Assembly: GCA_045595845.1 (NCBI GenBank)
Contig: JAZOBF010000055.1
Span: 1 to 51,930 of the forward strand
From: RGIG3009 sp045595845
Lineage (GTDB): Bacteria; Bacillota; Clostridia; Oscillospirales; Acutalibacteraceae
Length of the DNA stretch: 51,930 nucleotides
Reading direction: 5' to 3'
Numbering within the stretch: the stretch's first letter is position 1; each line of letters opens with the position of its first letter. The notes below the pieces were generated by a model. The model made no database searches. It was not told the DNA's origin and worked only from the letters and a program-made list of their open reading frames with translations. Shown here in pieces: positions 1 to 7,552 of the stretch. The translations under genes and the position numbers were made by a program.

Positions 1-82
1 GAAAGGGACACGCGTGCGCATAAAACAACGCGCCTTACGACACGCTCCGCGTGCCGAGGATTCAAGTCTCCGACTTCTTACA
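1..82. repeat. Degenerate inverted copy of the tRNA-Trp 3' half
   Basis: Positions 47-68 match, in inverted orientation, the 3' half of the tRNA-Trp gene at 135-156, with 21 of 22 bases identical. The match covers the 3' side of the anticodon stem, the variable loop and the T arm. It lies just beyond the terminator hairpin, so the tRNA, the hairpin and the inverted copy form one large imperfect palindrome. Positions 1-46 contain further short GC-rich inverted repeats and no gene. The copy lacks a 5' half and cannot be a functional tRNA. The element continues off the window edge. A similar layout lies downstream of tRNA-Pro. Confidence 0.6.
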
Positions 83-120
83 AAAAGAACGCCTACCGCT
101 TTTGCGGTAGGCGTTCTTTT
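83..120 (-). terminator. Intrinsic terminator of the tRNA pair
   Basis: A perfect 17-bp stem (83-99 with 104-120) with a 4-nt loop and A/T tracts on both sides lies immediately downstream of tRNA-Trp. Its outer bases run up to the encoded CCA end. It could work in both directions. Confidence 0.85.
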
Positions 121-195
121 GGCAGGGGCAGAAGGACTTGAACCCTCGGCACGCGGTTTTGGAGACCGCTGCTCTACCAACTGAGCTATGCCCCT
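120..195 (-). tRNA. tRNA-Trp (CCA)
   Basis: Cloverleaf on the minus strand: 7-bp acceptor stem (AGGGGCA with TGCCCCT), D arm, anticodon loop CTCCAAA giving anticodon CCA, T loop TTCAAGT, discriminator G and an encoded 3' CCA. It follows the CAT-anticodon tRNA by about 46 nt, and the two are probably transcribed together from the promoter at 350-377. Confidence 0.95.
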
Positions 196-241
196 TTATG
201 TAGGCACGGGGAGTAACGAGGTTACACCCCGTGCCGCTTTT

Positions 242-318
242 TGGTGGGCCTTCAGGGACTCGAACCCGGGACCAACCGGTTATGAGCCGGTTGCTCTAAC
301 CAACTGAGCTAAAGGCCC
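242..318 (-). tRNA. tRNA with CAT anticodon (Ile2 or elongator Met)
   Basis: The cloverleaf has acceptor stem GGGCCTT/AAGGCCC, anticodon loop CTCATAA giving CAT, a T loop of TTCGAGT and an encoded CCA. The acceptor does not look like initiator tRNA. The body resembles bacterial CAT tRNAs that are either elongator Met or Ile2 with lysidine at position 34. Sequence alone does not separate these here. It is the first gene of a two-tRNA unit with tRNA-Trp. Confidence 0.9.
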
Positions 319-349
319 GGATAACAGCCGTATTTGCGGCACGAATTTT

Positions 350-377
350 ATTCTACCACAAATCCCGCTGTTGTCAA
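350..377 (-). promoter_or_regulatory. Promoter for the tRNA pair
   Basis: On the minus strand TTGACA (372-377) and TAGAAT (350-355) are separated by 16 bp, and the tRNA body starts about 32 nt downstream of the -10. The -35 lies in a short inverted repeat just after the rpoD stop codon. Confidence 0.75.
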
Positions 378-394
378 GACTTTTTGACAATTTA

Positions 395-1564
395 TCAATC
401 GAGGAAATCCTTTAATTTTTTGCTGCGGCTGGGATGACGAAGCTTACGCAGAGCTTTCGCCTCAATTTGACGGATACGCTCACGCGTAACATCAAACTCC
501 TTGCCCACTTCCTCCAGGGTACGCGGGCGGCCGTCCTCCAATCCAAAACGCAACGACAACACGCGCGCCTCGCGCTTGGTCAAGGTGCCCAATACATCGC
601 GCAACTGCTCGCGAAGCAACATACGCGATGCCGCATCCGCCGGTGCAGGGGCTTCATCGTCAGGAATAAAATCGCCCAAATGGCTGTCCTCTTCTTCACC
701 TATTGGCGTTTCCAGCGACACCGGTTCCTGTGCAACGCGCATAATCTCGCGCACCTTTTCCGCCGGCATATCCAACTCAACCGCAATTTCCTCAGCGGTC
801 GGCTCATGACCGTTCTTATGCAAAAGCTGACTGGACACTTTTTTTACTTTATTGATGGTTTCAACCATGTGAACGGGAATACGAATGGTACGCGCCTGGT
901 CGGCAATCGCACGGGTAATCGCCTGACGAATCCACCAGGTTGCGTAGGTTGAGAATTTAAATCCCTTAGTGTAATCGAACTTCTCAACTGCCTTAATCAG
1001 ACCGAGATTGCCTTCTTGAATCAAATCCAAAAACTGCATACCGCGTCCGACATACCGTTTGGCGATACTGACTACCAATCGCAAGTTCGCTTCTGATAAG
1101 CGCTTTTTGGCATACTCATCGCCCTCGGCAATTTTAATGGACAATTCGATTTCTTCTTCGGGCAACAGCAACGGAACACGGCCGATTTCTTTGAGATAGA
1201 CTTTGACGGGATCGTCGGTGGACATACCATCACCGGAATCATCTGATTCGTCCATATCGGTGGTTTCGATGACCGCTTCCATATCGTTGAAGGCAGTTTC
1301 ACTGAAATCATCTATGATCTCAATGCTCATGCTCTCCAGCGTCTCATACAACTTGTCCATCTGTTCCGGATCAAAATCCAGATTCTCCATCGCATCCAAG
1401 ATCTCTTGCGTAGTAAGTTTTCCCTTACTGCGGCCAAGTTCAATAAGTTCGTTAAGCTGCGCCTTCTTGTCTTTTTTAATCAACACCGTATCCAGCAGGT
1501 CATCGGATACAAGCGATTCCTGACCGGTAACCTCCTTGAGAATATCTGCTTTGCTGTCTTGCAT
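395..1564 (-). CDS. rpoD: Primary RNA polymerase sigma factor RpoD/SigA
   Basis: Housekeeping sigma-70 factor that directs RNA polymerase core to -10/-35 promoters. The 389-residue protein has an acidic N-terminal region 1.1 (about 1-115), region 1.2 starting DDPVKVYLKEIG (118 on), region 2 with the -10-binding and melting segment (about 153-223, including STYATWWIRQAI), region 3 (about 232-308) and region 4 with a C-terminal helix-turn-helix that reads the -35 (about 320-383). The length is normal for Firmicutes SigA. A GGAGG ribosome site precedes the start. It is last in a dgt-dnaG-rpoD series, 15 bp after dnaG, the usual macromolecular-synthesis arrangement in this phylum. Confidence 0.98.
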   Translation of the reverse strand: MQDSKADILKEVTGQESLVSDDLLDTVLIKKDKKAQLNELIELGRSKGKLTTQEILDAMENLDFDPEQMDKLYETLESMSIEIIDDFSETAFNDMEAVIETTDMDESDDSGDGMSTDDPVKVYLKEIGRVPLLLPEEEIELSIKIAEGDEYAKKRLSEANLRLVVSIAKRYVGRGMQFLDLIQEGNLGLIKAVEKFDYTKGFKFSTYATWWIRQAITRAIADQARTIRIPVHMVETINKVKKVSSQLLHKNGHEPTAEEIAVELDMPAEKVREIMRVAQEPVSLETPIGEEEDSHLGDFIPDDEAPAPADAASRMLLREQLRDVLGTLTKREARVLSLRFGLEDGRPRTLEEVGKEFDVTRERIRQIEAKALRKLRHPSRSKKLKDFLD

Positions 1565-1579
1565 TTTTCATTCCTCCGT

Positions 1580-3343
1580 TTACTGTTTCATCTGCTTCAT
1601 GGCTTTTAATTTTTCCTGAATCTGTTCAGGTGTCAGGTCCTCAGGCTTTTGAAGCGCCGCTAATTGATGCTCGCTTTTGATAACGGCAACATAGCGTTTT
1701 GCTTCCTCCACCGTAAGGGACGAAATATGCTCACGCGCATCTCTTACCATCTTTGTAATATATGCCATTTCGTCGGGATCATACAATTCCGATAAAAAGG
1801 TAAGTTCAATGCCAAGCCCCTGCCGATATCGGGTGAGCAATTGCTCATACACCTTTCGGTTGAAGGGGGTAATCATTTCATCGGGCGACAACAACGGTTC
1901 GACTGCTGTCAAGTAATCGGGATTGAGCAGAATGGCACCAAGCAAGCTTTCCTCCGCACCCGCGCCTCGCACATGAGCTTTCGCAACGGGATTGGCTTTT
2001 TGCATCGATGCTTCGGCATGGCGAATTACTTGCGTGAACTGCTTATCCTGTTGTTGCTTCTGCCGCCGTTTCAGGTGGTACTCCAGTTGCGACTGTAAAG
2101 CCGTTTTCGACACTTGCAAATCTGCGGCCAACCGACCGAGATATACATCCCGCTCAAGAGGACTGTGCAAGTCCGCCAACAACGCGGTAGCTTCTTTGAG
2201 GTAATTGACCTTGCCGTCCGAAGTGGTAAGCAGATGCTTTTTCCCCAGTTCGATTAAACGATATTCCACATCGTTGGAGGCGCGGTCCACCAACAGTTTA
2301 AACCGCTCCGGTCCGTTGTTTTTGATAAACTCATCCGGATCCTTTCCGTCGGGAATGGTGACCAAACGCACACGAAGCCCAATCTCACGCAACAGCCCGA
2401 TGGCGCGCTGGGCGCCTTTCTGGCCGGCAGAATCGGCATCGAATATCAGCACAACTTCATCCGTATACCGCGACAGCAGACGTGCATGGTCTGCCGTAAA
2501 CGATGTGCCGAGCGCCGCAACCGCATTGCGAAAGCCCGCTTGGTGCAGCGCAATCACATCCATATACCCTTCGCATAAAATGACATGATTCGTCTTTTCC
2601 TGCTTGGCAAAATTCAGCGCAAACAGATTGTTACTCTTTTTAAAAACCAGCGTATCACCGGAGTTTAAGTATTTCGGTTTGGAATCATCCAGCACGCGCC
2701 CGCCGAATGCAATCACATTACCGCGCACATCAATAATCGGAATCATCGCGCGATTTCGAAAAATATCGTAAACACCGCGCCCGTTTTTGCTTTTGGCGCA
2801 CAGCCATGCGAGCACCAGCTCTTCGTCATGGAACCCCTTTTTTCGCAATTCGGACCGCAAAAAATCAAAACTTTGCGGGGCATAGCCCAACCCAAAATGT
2901 TTGATGGTGGCATCCGTATACCCGCGGCTGTGATAATACTCCAATGCCGAACGGCCACCCTGTGAATACAAATACGCATGGAACAGTCGAGCCGCCTCAC
3001 GGTTGGCTTCCAAAATACGCATCCGTTGTTTGGCAGTCGTGTCGTTATACGATTGCTCGGGCATGGTTAACCCTGCCCGATCCGCCAAAAACTTAACCGC
3101 GTCAATATAACTTAAATTTTCAATTTTTCGAATAAAGGTGATGACATCACCGCCCGCTCCGCAACCGAAGCAGTAAAAGGAATTTGTTTCGGGATACAGG
3201 TTGAAAGACGGCGTTTTTTCACCGTGAAACGGACAAAGCCCCACCAAATTGCGGCCCCGCCGTTTCATGGATACATAAGAAGATACAACGCTCTCAATAT
3301 CGTTTTTCGCATTCAATTCTTGTATAAAACTATCCGGCAACAT
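1580..3343 (-). CDS. dnaG: DNA primase
   Basis: Synthesises RNA primers at the replication fork together with the replicative helicase. The 587-residue protein has the N-terminal CHC2 zinc-binding domain with Cys37, His40, Cys58 and Cys61 (CPFH...CFGC), then the catalytic core with the TOPRIM fold (about 250-335, with CEGYMD and FDADSAGQKGA carrying the metal-binding acidic residues), and a C-terminal helicase-interaction domain. The start codon has only a modest upstream GAGGG. It sits 25 bp after dgt and 15 bp before rpoD on the same strand, so co-transcription is likely. Confidence 0.98.
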   Translation of the reverse strand: MLPDSFIQELNAKNDIESVVSSYVSMKRRGRNLVGLCPFHGEKTPSFNLYPETNSFYCFGCGAGGDVITFIRKIENLSYIDAVKFLADRAGLTMPEQSYNDTTAKQRMRILEANREAARLFHAYLYSQGGRSALEYYHSRGYTDATIKHFGLGYAPQSFDFLRSELRKKGFHDEELVLAWLCAKSKNGRGVYDIFRNRAMIPIIDVRGNVIAFGGRVLDDSKPKYLNSGDTLVFKKSNNLFALNFAKQEKTNHVILCEGYMDVIALHQAGFRNAVAALGTSFTADHARLLSRYTDEVVLIFDADSAGQKGAQRAIGLLREIGLRVRLVTIPDGKDPDEFIKNNGPERFKLLVDRASNDVEYRLIELGKKHLLTTSDGKVNYLKEATALLADLHSPLERDVYLGRLAADLQVSKTALQSQLEYHLKRRQKQQQDKQFTQVIRHAEASMQKANPVAKAHVRGAGAEESLLGAILLNPDYLTAVEPLLSPDEMITPFNRKVYEQLLTRYRQGLGIELTFLSELYDPDEMAYITKMVRDAREHISSLTVEEAKRYVAVIKSEHQLAALQKPEDLTPEQIQEKLKAMKQMKQ

Positions 3344-3368
3344 ACGCTACCCTCTTTTCAATATTCCT

Positions 3369-4382
3369 CTATATAGCACTAATATGCTGTCCCGACCAAC
3401 CACGCGGAATAAACAGTTCGTGGTATTTTTCCAAAGCAAAGTTATCCGTCATGCCCGCGATATAGTCACAGGCGGCGCGTGCCACACCGTCGCGCTCCGC
3501 AATCAAACGAAACTCTTGCGGAAGACGGTCGGCATCTTTTGCATAATAGTCGTATAAACGGGAAATGAATTCCCCTACCTTTTTCTCCTCGTTTTTGGCA
3601 ATCGAGTCAAGATACAGACGGTCGAACATGAAGGTGTGAAGAGCATCAAACGCCTCTTTCACCGCAGGGGAAAACATAATATCGTCCGTGCTGTTCTCAA
3701 CAACGGAACGAATCAGAGTATCAAACCGCTCAGCACGGTTCTCCCCCAACACCGCGCAGATGGACGGCGGAATATCGGCCTCGGAAAACACCTTGGCACG
3801 CAGGGCATCGTCAATATCGTGATTGATGTACGCGACATGATCTGCCATGCGCACGATACGCCCTTCCAAGGTTTGTGCCTGTTCACCTTTGGTATGGCAC
3901 AACACACCATCACGCACTTCCCAGGTCAGATTCAAGCCCTGCCCCTCGTTTTCCAAGCACTCGACTACGCGAACACTTTGCTCATAGTGACGGAATCCAC
4001 CTTCTATACAACAGTCAAGTGCACGCTCACCCGCATGACCGAAAGGGGTGTGCCCTAAATCGTGGGCAAGAGCGATAGCTTCGGTAAGGTCTTCGTTGAG
4101 TTGCAAAGCACGAGCAACCGTGCGCCCGATCTGCGACACTTCCAATGTGTGCGTCAGCCGTGTGCGGTAATGATCCCCTTTAGGAGAAAGAAACACCTGC
4201 GTTTTATGTTTTAAACGGCGAAAGGCTTTGCAATGCAGCACCCTGTCGCGGTCACGCTGAAAATCCGTTCGAAACGCGCACTTCTCTTCCTCATGTTCGC
4301 GCCCTTTATTTTCTGCCGCCAAAACCGCACGCGATGACAAAATCAATCGCTCATTTTGTTCAATTCGCTCTCTCGGGTTCAT
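3369..4382 (-). CDS. dgt: HD-domain deoxyguanosinetriphosphate triphosphohydrolase-like protein
   Basis: Predicted dNTPase that removes the triphosphate from deoxynucleotides such as dGTP. The 337-residue protein carries the HD metal site: His78 in the RLTHTLEVSQ segment and His107-Asp108 in LAHDLGHTPFGHAGE. An in-frame ATG 120 bases upstream exists, but that extension is Lys/Phe-rich, covers an A/T-tract and lacks family similarity. The chosen ATG follows GAAGGCGGTG at a suitable distance and gives the usual N-terminus. It lies upstream of dnaG and rpoD, a position common in clostridia. Substrate preference cannot be read from sequence. Confidence 0.93.
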   Translation of the reverse strand: MNPRERIEQNERLILSSRAVLAAENKGREHEEEKCAFRTDFQRDRDRVLHCKAFRRLKHKTQVFLSPKGDHYRTRLTHTLEVSQIGRTVARALQLNEDLTEAIALAHDLGHTPFGHAGERALDCCIEGGFRHYEQSVRVVECLENEGQGLNLTWEVRDGVLCHTKGEQAQTLEGRIVRMADHVAYINHDIDDALRAKVFSEADIPPSICAVLGENRAERFDTLIRSVVENSTDDIMFSPAVKEAFDALHTFMFDRLYLDSIAKNEEKKVGEFISRLYDYYAKDADRLPQEFRLIAERDGVARAACDYIAGMTDNFALEKYHELFIPRGWSGQHISAI

Positions 4383-4430
4383 GTTTTCACCGCCTTCTAC
4401 TTTGTTATACGCATCGCTTCGCGTATTTTC

Positions 4431-4458
4431 CTTTAAATTTTTAAAAATTTTTAAAAAG
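4431..4458. repeat. Phased A/T-tract tandem repeat upstream of dgt
   Basis: Two exact 10-base units (4435-4444 and 4445-4454, AAATTTTTAA) followed by another A run form helically phased A-tracts in otherwise mixed-composition DNA. They overlap the yigZ stop codon and lie 50-75 bp upstream of dgt. Such DNA is expected to be curved. I could not find a convincing -10/-35 next to it. Confidence 0.6.
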
Positions 4459-5074
4459 AATCGTATTTTTCTTCTGTTTTTCCAAAAAACAGTGAACCGC
4501 ACGAACGGTCGGTCAGTTGTTTTTGGAACATTTCAACCGACTCGACGGGCAAGTGCAACGACACCGTCACGGAATTGGCAAAGTCCACATTGTCCACTTT
4601 GCCGCCACATTCGGGAATCAAGGATTGCAAAAAACCGTACTGCGCATAATCACACACAATCTCACCATAAGCACACAGACGGCGCTCAATCACACCCGCT
4701 TTACTGACAGCAAGCGCGGCACTTTGCGAATAGGCACGCACCAAGCCGCCCGTACCGAGCAAAATCCCGCCAAAATACCGGGTGACAACCAACACACAAT
4801 TGGTGAGTCCTTGTTTTTGCAAGACCTCTAAAGTCGGAAGTCCCGCTGTCCCTTGCGGTTCATTATCATCCGAGAAACGGCTGATACCGCCGTCACGCAA
4901 CACATACGCATATACATTGTGACGCGCGTCCCAATGTTCCTTTTTCTTGGCCGCAATAAAATCCAGTGCTTCCTGTTCCGTCGTGACCGGACACACTGCC
5001 CCGATAAAGCGGGAGCGGCGATCGACATATTCTGCTGTTTCCGCCTTCGCAACGGTTTTGTATGCCGTTTCCAT
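4451..5074 (-). CDS. yigZ: YigZ/IMPACT family protein
   Basis: Member of the YigZ/UPF0029 (IMPACT) family, whose biochemical role in bacteria is unsettled; links to translation control are known only for the eukaryotic relative. The 207-residue form starts at METAYKT, with AGGAG seven bases upstream. An ATG 33 bases further upstream has no ribosome site. The N-terminal domain has typical segments such as RRSRFIG, DDNEPQGTAG and the conserved VVTRYFGGILLGTGGLVRAY. A C-terminal ferredoxin-like domain follows. It lies between rpmE and dgt on the same strand. Confidence 0.92.
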   Translation of the reverse strand: METAYKTVAKAETAEYVDRRSRFIGAVCPVTTEQEALDFIAAKKKEHWDARHNVYAYVLRDGGISRFSDDNEPQGTAGLPTLEVLQKQGLTNCVLVVTRYFGGILLGTGGLVRAYSQSAALAVSKAGVIERRLCAYGEIVCDYAQYGFLQSLIPECGGKVDNVDFANSVTVSLHLPVESVEMFQKQLTDRSCGSLFFGKTEEKYDSF

Positions 5075-5090
5075 ACGATTACTCCTAAAC

Positions 5091-5119
5091 GAGAAAAGGC
5101 AGCGCATTCCTGCACTGCC
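5091..5119 (-). terminator. Terminator after rpmE
   Basis: An 8-bp stem with one mismatch (GGCAGCGC 5098-5105 with GCACTGCC 5112-5119) and a 6-nt loop is followed on the minus strand by TTTTCTC. It lies just past rpmE and just before the yigZ ribosome site. Confidence 0.7.
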
Positions 5120-5128
5120 TCCACAATT

Positions 5129-5338
5129 TTATTTGCCTTCTTTCATACCGAAACGCTTGTTGAAACGATCAACACGGCCGCCGGTATCAACCAGCTTCTG
5201 TCTGCCGGTGAAGAACGGATGGCACTTGGAGCAGATTTCCACACGGATATTCTCCTTGGTGGATGCGGTTTCAATAACCTCGCCACATGCACAAGTGATC
5301 GTGGTTTTCTCGTACTTGGGATGGATATTCTCTTTCAT
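5129..5338 (-). CDS. rpmE: 50S ribosomal protein L31, zinc-binding type
   Basis: Ribosomal protein L31 of the large subunit. The 69-residue protein starts MKENIHPKY and has the four zinc ligands Cys16, Cys18, Cys36 and Cys39, with the signature CSKCHPFFTG. This is the Cys-containing (C+) form, which also stores zinc in many bacteria. A GTG codon nine bases upstream is in frame, but the ATG has GAGGTG at the right distance and matches the family start. A hairpin terminator follows. Confidence 0.97.
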   Translation of the reverse strand: MKENIHPKYEKTTITCACGEVIETASTKENIRVEICSKCHPFFTGRQKLVDTGGRVDRFNKRFGMKEGK

Positions 5339-5403
5339 TCCTATCACCTCTTTCAGAAGCTTAAGTATTCCAAGAATCGAAGGAATCCTTCGCTCAAAAT
5401 CAA

Positions 5404-5494
5404 TGGCGGAGAGTTAGGGATTTGAACCCTAGGTACGCTTTAAACGTACACACGATTTCCAATCGTGCGCCTTCGACCACTCAGCCAACTCTCC
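5404..5494 (-). tRNA. tRNA-Ser (GGA)
   Basis: A 91-nt type II tRNA with a long variable arm, as expected for serine. Acceptor stem is GGAGAGT/ACTCTCC, the anticodon loop TTGGAAA gives GGA, the T loop is TTCAAAT, the discriminator is G and CCA is encoded. A short 15-nt palindrome at 5378-5392 follows; it is a weak candidate terminator. No inverted tRNA copy is present here, unlike at the Trp and Pro loci. Confidence 0.95.
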
Positions 5495-5518
5495 GTGTCG
5501 GCATTCACGCGCTAAACC

Positions 5519-5547
5519 ATTATAATGAATGCTGACTGAAAAATCAA
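5519..5547 (-). promoter_or_regulatory. Promoter for tRNA-Ser
   Basis: On the minus strand TTGATT (5542-5547) and a consensus TATAAT (5519-5524) are spaced by 17 bp, 25 bp upstream of the tRNA. Confidence 0.75.
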
Positions 5548-5574
5548 GTGTTTCTTATAAATTTTCTGATTTTT

Positions 5575-6591
5575 TTATAACAGCGGTATTCCTGCCTCGG
5601 TACAGCGTTCCACCATCTCCTGTGGCCACAACGATGCTTGTACCTCACCAATATGCGCTTTATTCAAGAAGAACATACACAAACGCGACTGACCGATACC
5701 GCCTCCAACCGTCAACGGCAATTCTCCGCCAAGCAACGCTTTTTGGAAAGGTAAGTTCGCGCGATCGGCACAACCGGCGGCTTCCAGTTGGGCTTTGAGC
5801 GAAACCTCATCCACGCGAATCCCCATGGACGACATTTCGAGTGCACGCCCTAAAAGCGGATAATAGAAAATAATATCGCCGTTTAACTGCCAATCGTCAT
5901 AATCGGGGGCGCGACCATCATGAGGTTTCCCTGAACGGAGTTTGCCACCAATCTGCATCAAAAAGATCGCGCCGTACCGGCGTGCTGCTTCGGTTTCTCG
6001 CTCGGATGCTGTCAAATCGGGATACGCATCTTCCAATTCCTGTGTTGTGACAAAGGTGATACGATCCGGTAATTTACGGTTTAAATACGGATACCGCTCC
6101 TCAATCAGCGTTTCCATTTCCAAACACACGCCGTAAATACGGTTCACGATACTTTTGAGTGTTTCTACGGTACGGTCTTCACGGCAAATGACTTTTTCCC
6201 AGTCCCATTGGTCAACATACAGCGAATGAATGTTATCCGTCACTTCATCGCGGCGAATGGCATTCATATCGGTATATAAGCCTTTACCGACCTCAATGTT
6301 ATAGCGTTTTAACGCGTACCGTTTCCATTTTGCCAGTGAATGAACGACTTCTGCCACATTCCCATCATCGTTAAGAATATCAAAACTGACAGCGCGTTCC
6401 ACACCGCTTAAGTTATCATTAAGCCCCGATGCAGGTAGCACGAACAACGGAGCCGACACACGCGTTAAGGACAGTTGACGGGCGAGCCGCTCTTCAAAAG
6501 TGTCTTTGAGAAATTTAATTGCTTTTTCGGTTTCGAGAATATCCAGATGCGGACGGTAACCGTCCGGAATCTGTAAGCGATATTGACTCAT
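5575..6591 (-). CDS. asnA: Aspartate-ammonia ligase (asparagine synthetase A)
   Basis: Makes L-asparagine from aspartate, ammonia and ATP; a class II tRNA-synthetase-like fold working as a homodimer in the cytoplasm. The 338-residue protein is close to the usual family length of about 330. Recognisable segments include SGLNDNLSGVERAVSFD, VHSLAKWKRYAL, LYTDMNAIRRDE and, near the end, GGGIGQSRLCMFFL. The start MSQYRLQIP has GAGGAG upstream; an ATG 75 bases further up has no ribosome site and lies in the promoter region. Ammonia dependence suits an anaerobic gut-type lifestyle, which is inference. Confidence 0.97.
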   Translation of the reverse strand: MSQYRLQIPDGYRPHLDILETEKAIKFLKDTFEERLARQLSLTRVSAPLFVLPASGLNDNLSGVERAVSFDILNDDGNVAEVVHSLAKWKRYALKRYNIEVGKGLYTDMNAIRRDEVTDNIHSLYVDQWDWEKVICREDRTVETLKSIVNRIYGVCLEMETLIEERYPYLNRKLPDRITFVTTQELEDAYPDLTASERETEAARRYGAIFLMQIGGKLRSGKPHDGRAPDYDDWQLNGDIIFYYPLLGRALEMSSMGIRVDEVSLKAQLEAAGCADRANLPFQKALLGGELPLTVGGGIGQSRLCMFFLNKAHIGEVQASLWPQEMVERCTEAGIPLL

Positions 6592-6637
6592 GTCGTTTTC
6601 TCCTCTTTGAGTCAGTTTCTTGTGAACAACAAAGGTT

Positions 6638-6666
6638 ATCGTATCATACTTTACGAGAGATTGCAA
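6638..6666 (-). promoter_or_regulatory. Promoter for asnA
   Basis: TTGCAA (6661-6666) and TACGAT (6638-6643) on the minus strand with a 17-bp spacer lie between the cyclase-family gene and asnA. This suggests asnA can be expressed separately. Confidence 0.55.
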
Positions 6667-6672
6667 GAGCTT

Positions 6673-7281
6673 TTAGCGCCACAGGCGCTCGTTCCAGTCG
6701 ATACGGTTCGGCTCTGCCAGTACCGCGCGAACGGGAGCACCGTCCGCACCCGCAATCTTGATGGGTGCCGCCATCAACAAGTAGGTCTCCCCCACAACAG
6801 CCTCGGTGAGATCCAATCCTTCCAACAGCACCATGCCCGTTCCGAGTAATTGGCGGTGCACTTCCTCGGTATATTCGGGAGGGGCAACCGAGGGCTGCTC
6901 CACGCCGAGTAACAAAACTCCCGCCCCCGACAGTACAAATGCGGCGCTGGGCGTGAGCTGTACCGTGCCTTTGAACAACACCCGTTTTTTCAGATACGGC
7001 AATAATTCTTCCGCTCGATCGCCGAGAAGTAAACCGTCACATTCGATTACCGTACATTCACCAATACACGCATTTAAGTCAACCTTTTCCACGGCATCAC
7101 CTTGCGGGAAGAAGTGGCGAGGTGCATCCATGTGTGTCCCGTTGTGTAAACAGGCGGAAATCGCCGTTGTATTACTGGAATCACCGAGAGAAATGCGTGA
7201 CAACGGTTGTAATTGCGGCGCGGGATCGCCGGGGTAAACCGGGGCTTTCATCAATTCACGGGTAATATCAATCAAGTTCAT
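6673..7281 (-). CDS. Cyclase/kynurenine formamidase-like metal-dependent hydrolase
   Basis: Member of the cyclase family (kynurenine formamidase-like amidohydrolases). The 202-residue protein carries the metal-binding signature HNGTHMDAPRHF near residue 46, where His and Asp bind the divalent metal, and an N-terminal DITRELMKAPVYPGDPAP typical of the family. No tryptophan-degradation genes are nearby, so a true kynurenine formamidase role is doubtful and the substrate is unknown. The start has GGGAGGG upstream and its own promoter. It lies 82 bp upstream of asnA on the same strand. Confidence 0.88.
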   Translation of the reverse strand: MNLIDITRELMKAPVYPGDPAPQLQPLSRISLGDSSNTTAISACLHNGTHMDAPRHFFPQGDAVEKVDLNACIGECTVIECDGLLLGDRAEELLPYLKKRVLFKGTVQLTPSAAFVLSGAGVLLLGVEQPSVAPPEYTEEVHRQLLGTGMVLLEGLDLTEAVVGETYLLMAAPIKIAGADGAPVRAVLAEPNRIDWNERLWR

Positions 7282-7305
7282 GCATTCACCCTCCCAATAT
7301 ATACC

Positions 7306-7334
7306 AGTATATCACGGCACGCCGGATAAGTCAA
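7306..7334 (-). promoter_or_regulatory. Promoter for the cyclase-family gene
   Basis: TTGACT (7329-7334) and TATACT (7306-7311) on the minus strand with a 17-bp spacer, 25 bp before the start codon. Confidence 0.7.
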
Positions 7335-7378
7335 TTTGAGGAGCGGTATGATTTTTTTAGGTTTTTTATGTTTTACTC

Positions 7379-7406
7379 TTGACAACCCGCCGTATTTTGC
7401 TATAAT
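7379..7406 (+). promoter_or_regulatory. Promoter for tRNA-Pro
   Basis: Perfect consensus TTGACA (7379-7384) and TATAAT (7401-7406) with a 16-bp spacer, 25 bp upstream of the tRNA. The other tRNA promoter at 350-377 also has a 16-bp spacer. Confidence 0.85.
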
Positions 7407-7431
7407 ACCATAGTGACGATGAAGCACATAT

Positions 7432-7508
7432 CCGGGTGTAGCGCAGATTGGTAGCGCGCTTGAATGGGGTTCAAGAGGCCGCAGGTTCGACTCCTGTCAC
7501 TCGGACCA
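7432..7508 (+). tRNA. tRNA-Pro (GGG)
   Basis: Cloverleaf with acceptor stem CCGGGTG/CACTCGG (one G-T pair), anticodon stem CTTGA/TCAAG, loop ATGGGGT giving anticodon GGG, T loop TTCGACT, discriminator A and an encoded CCA. It is transcribed alone from a consensus promoter and runs directly into a perfect palindrome whose left arm begins inside the acceptor 3' end. Confidence 0.95.
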
Positions 7509-7552
7509 ACAAAAAGAGGGTAGCCGTACGGCTACCCTCTTTTTGTTGGTCC
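7503..7552. terminator. 50-bp perfect palindrome acting as the tRNA-Pro terminator
   Basis: Two 25-base arms (7503-7527 and 7528-7552) are exact reverse complements with no central spacer. The inner part (AGAGGGTAGCC... with A and T tracts) is a good bidirectional terminator. The outer part repeats the tRNA 3' end GGACCAAC as GTTGGTCC, so the palindrome includes the tRNA acceptor end itself. Confidence 0.8.

Noticed and set aside
371..390. Inverted repeat TTGTCAA/TTGACAA just after rpoD, as a possible rpoD terminator
   Set aside because: Only 7 bp, A/T-rich and without a T tract. It is better explained as part of the tRNA promoter region.
4383..4502. N-terminal extension of 40 residues on dgt
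   Set aside because: It is Lys/Phe-rich, covers the phased A-tracts and the yigZ end, and lacks a ribosome site; the ATG at 4382 gives the normal family start.
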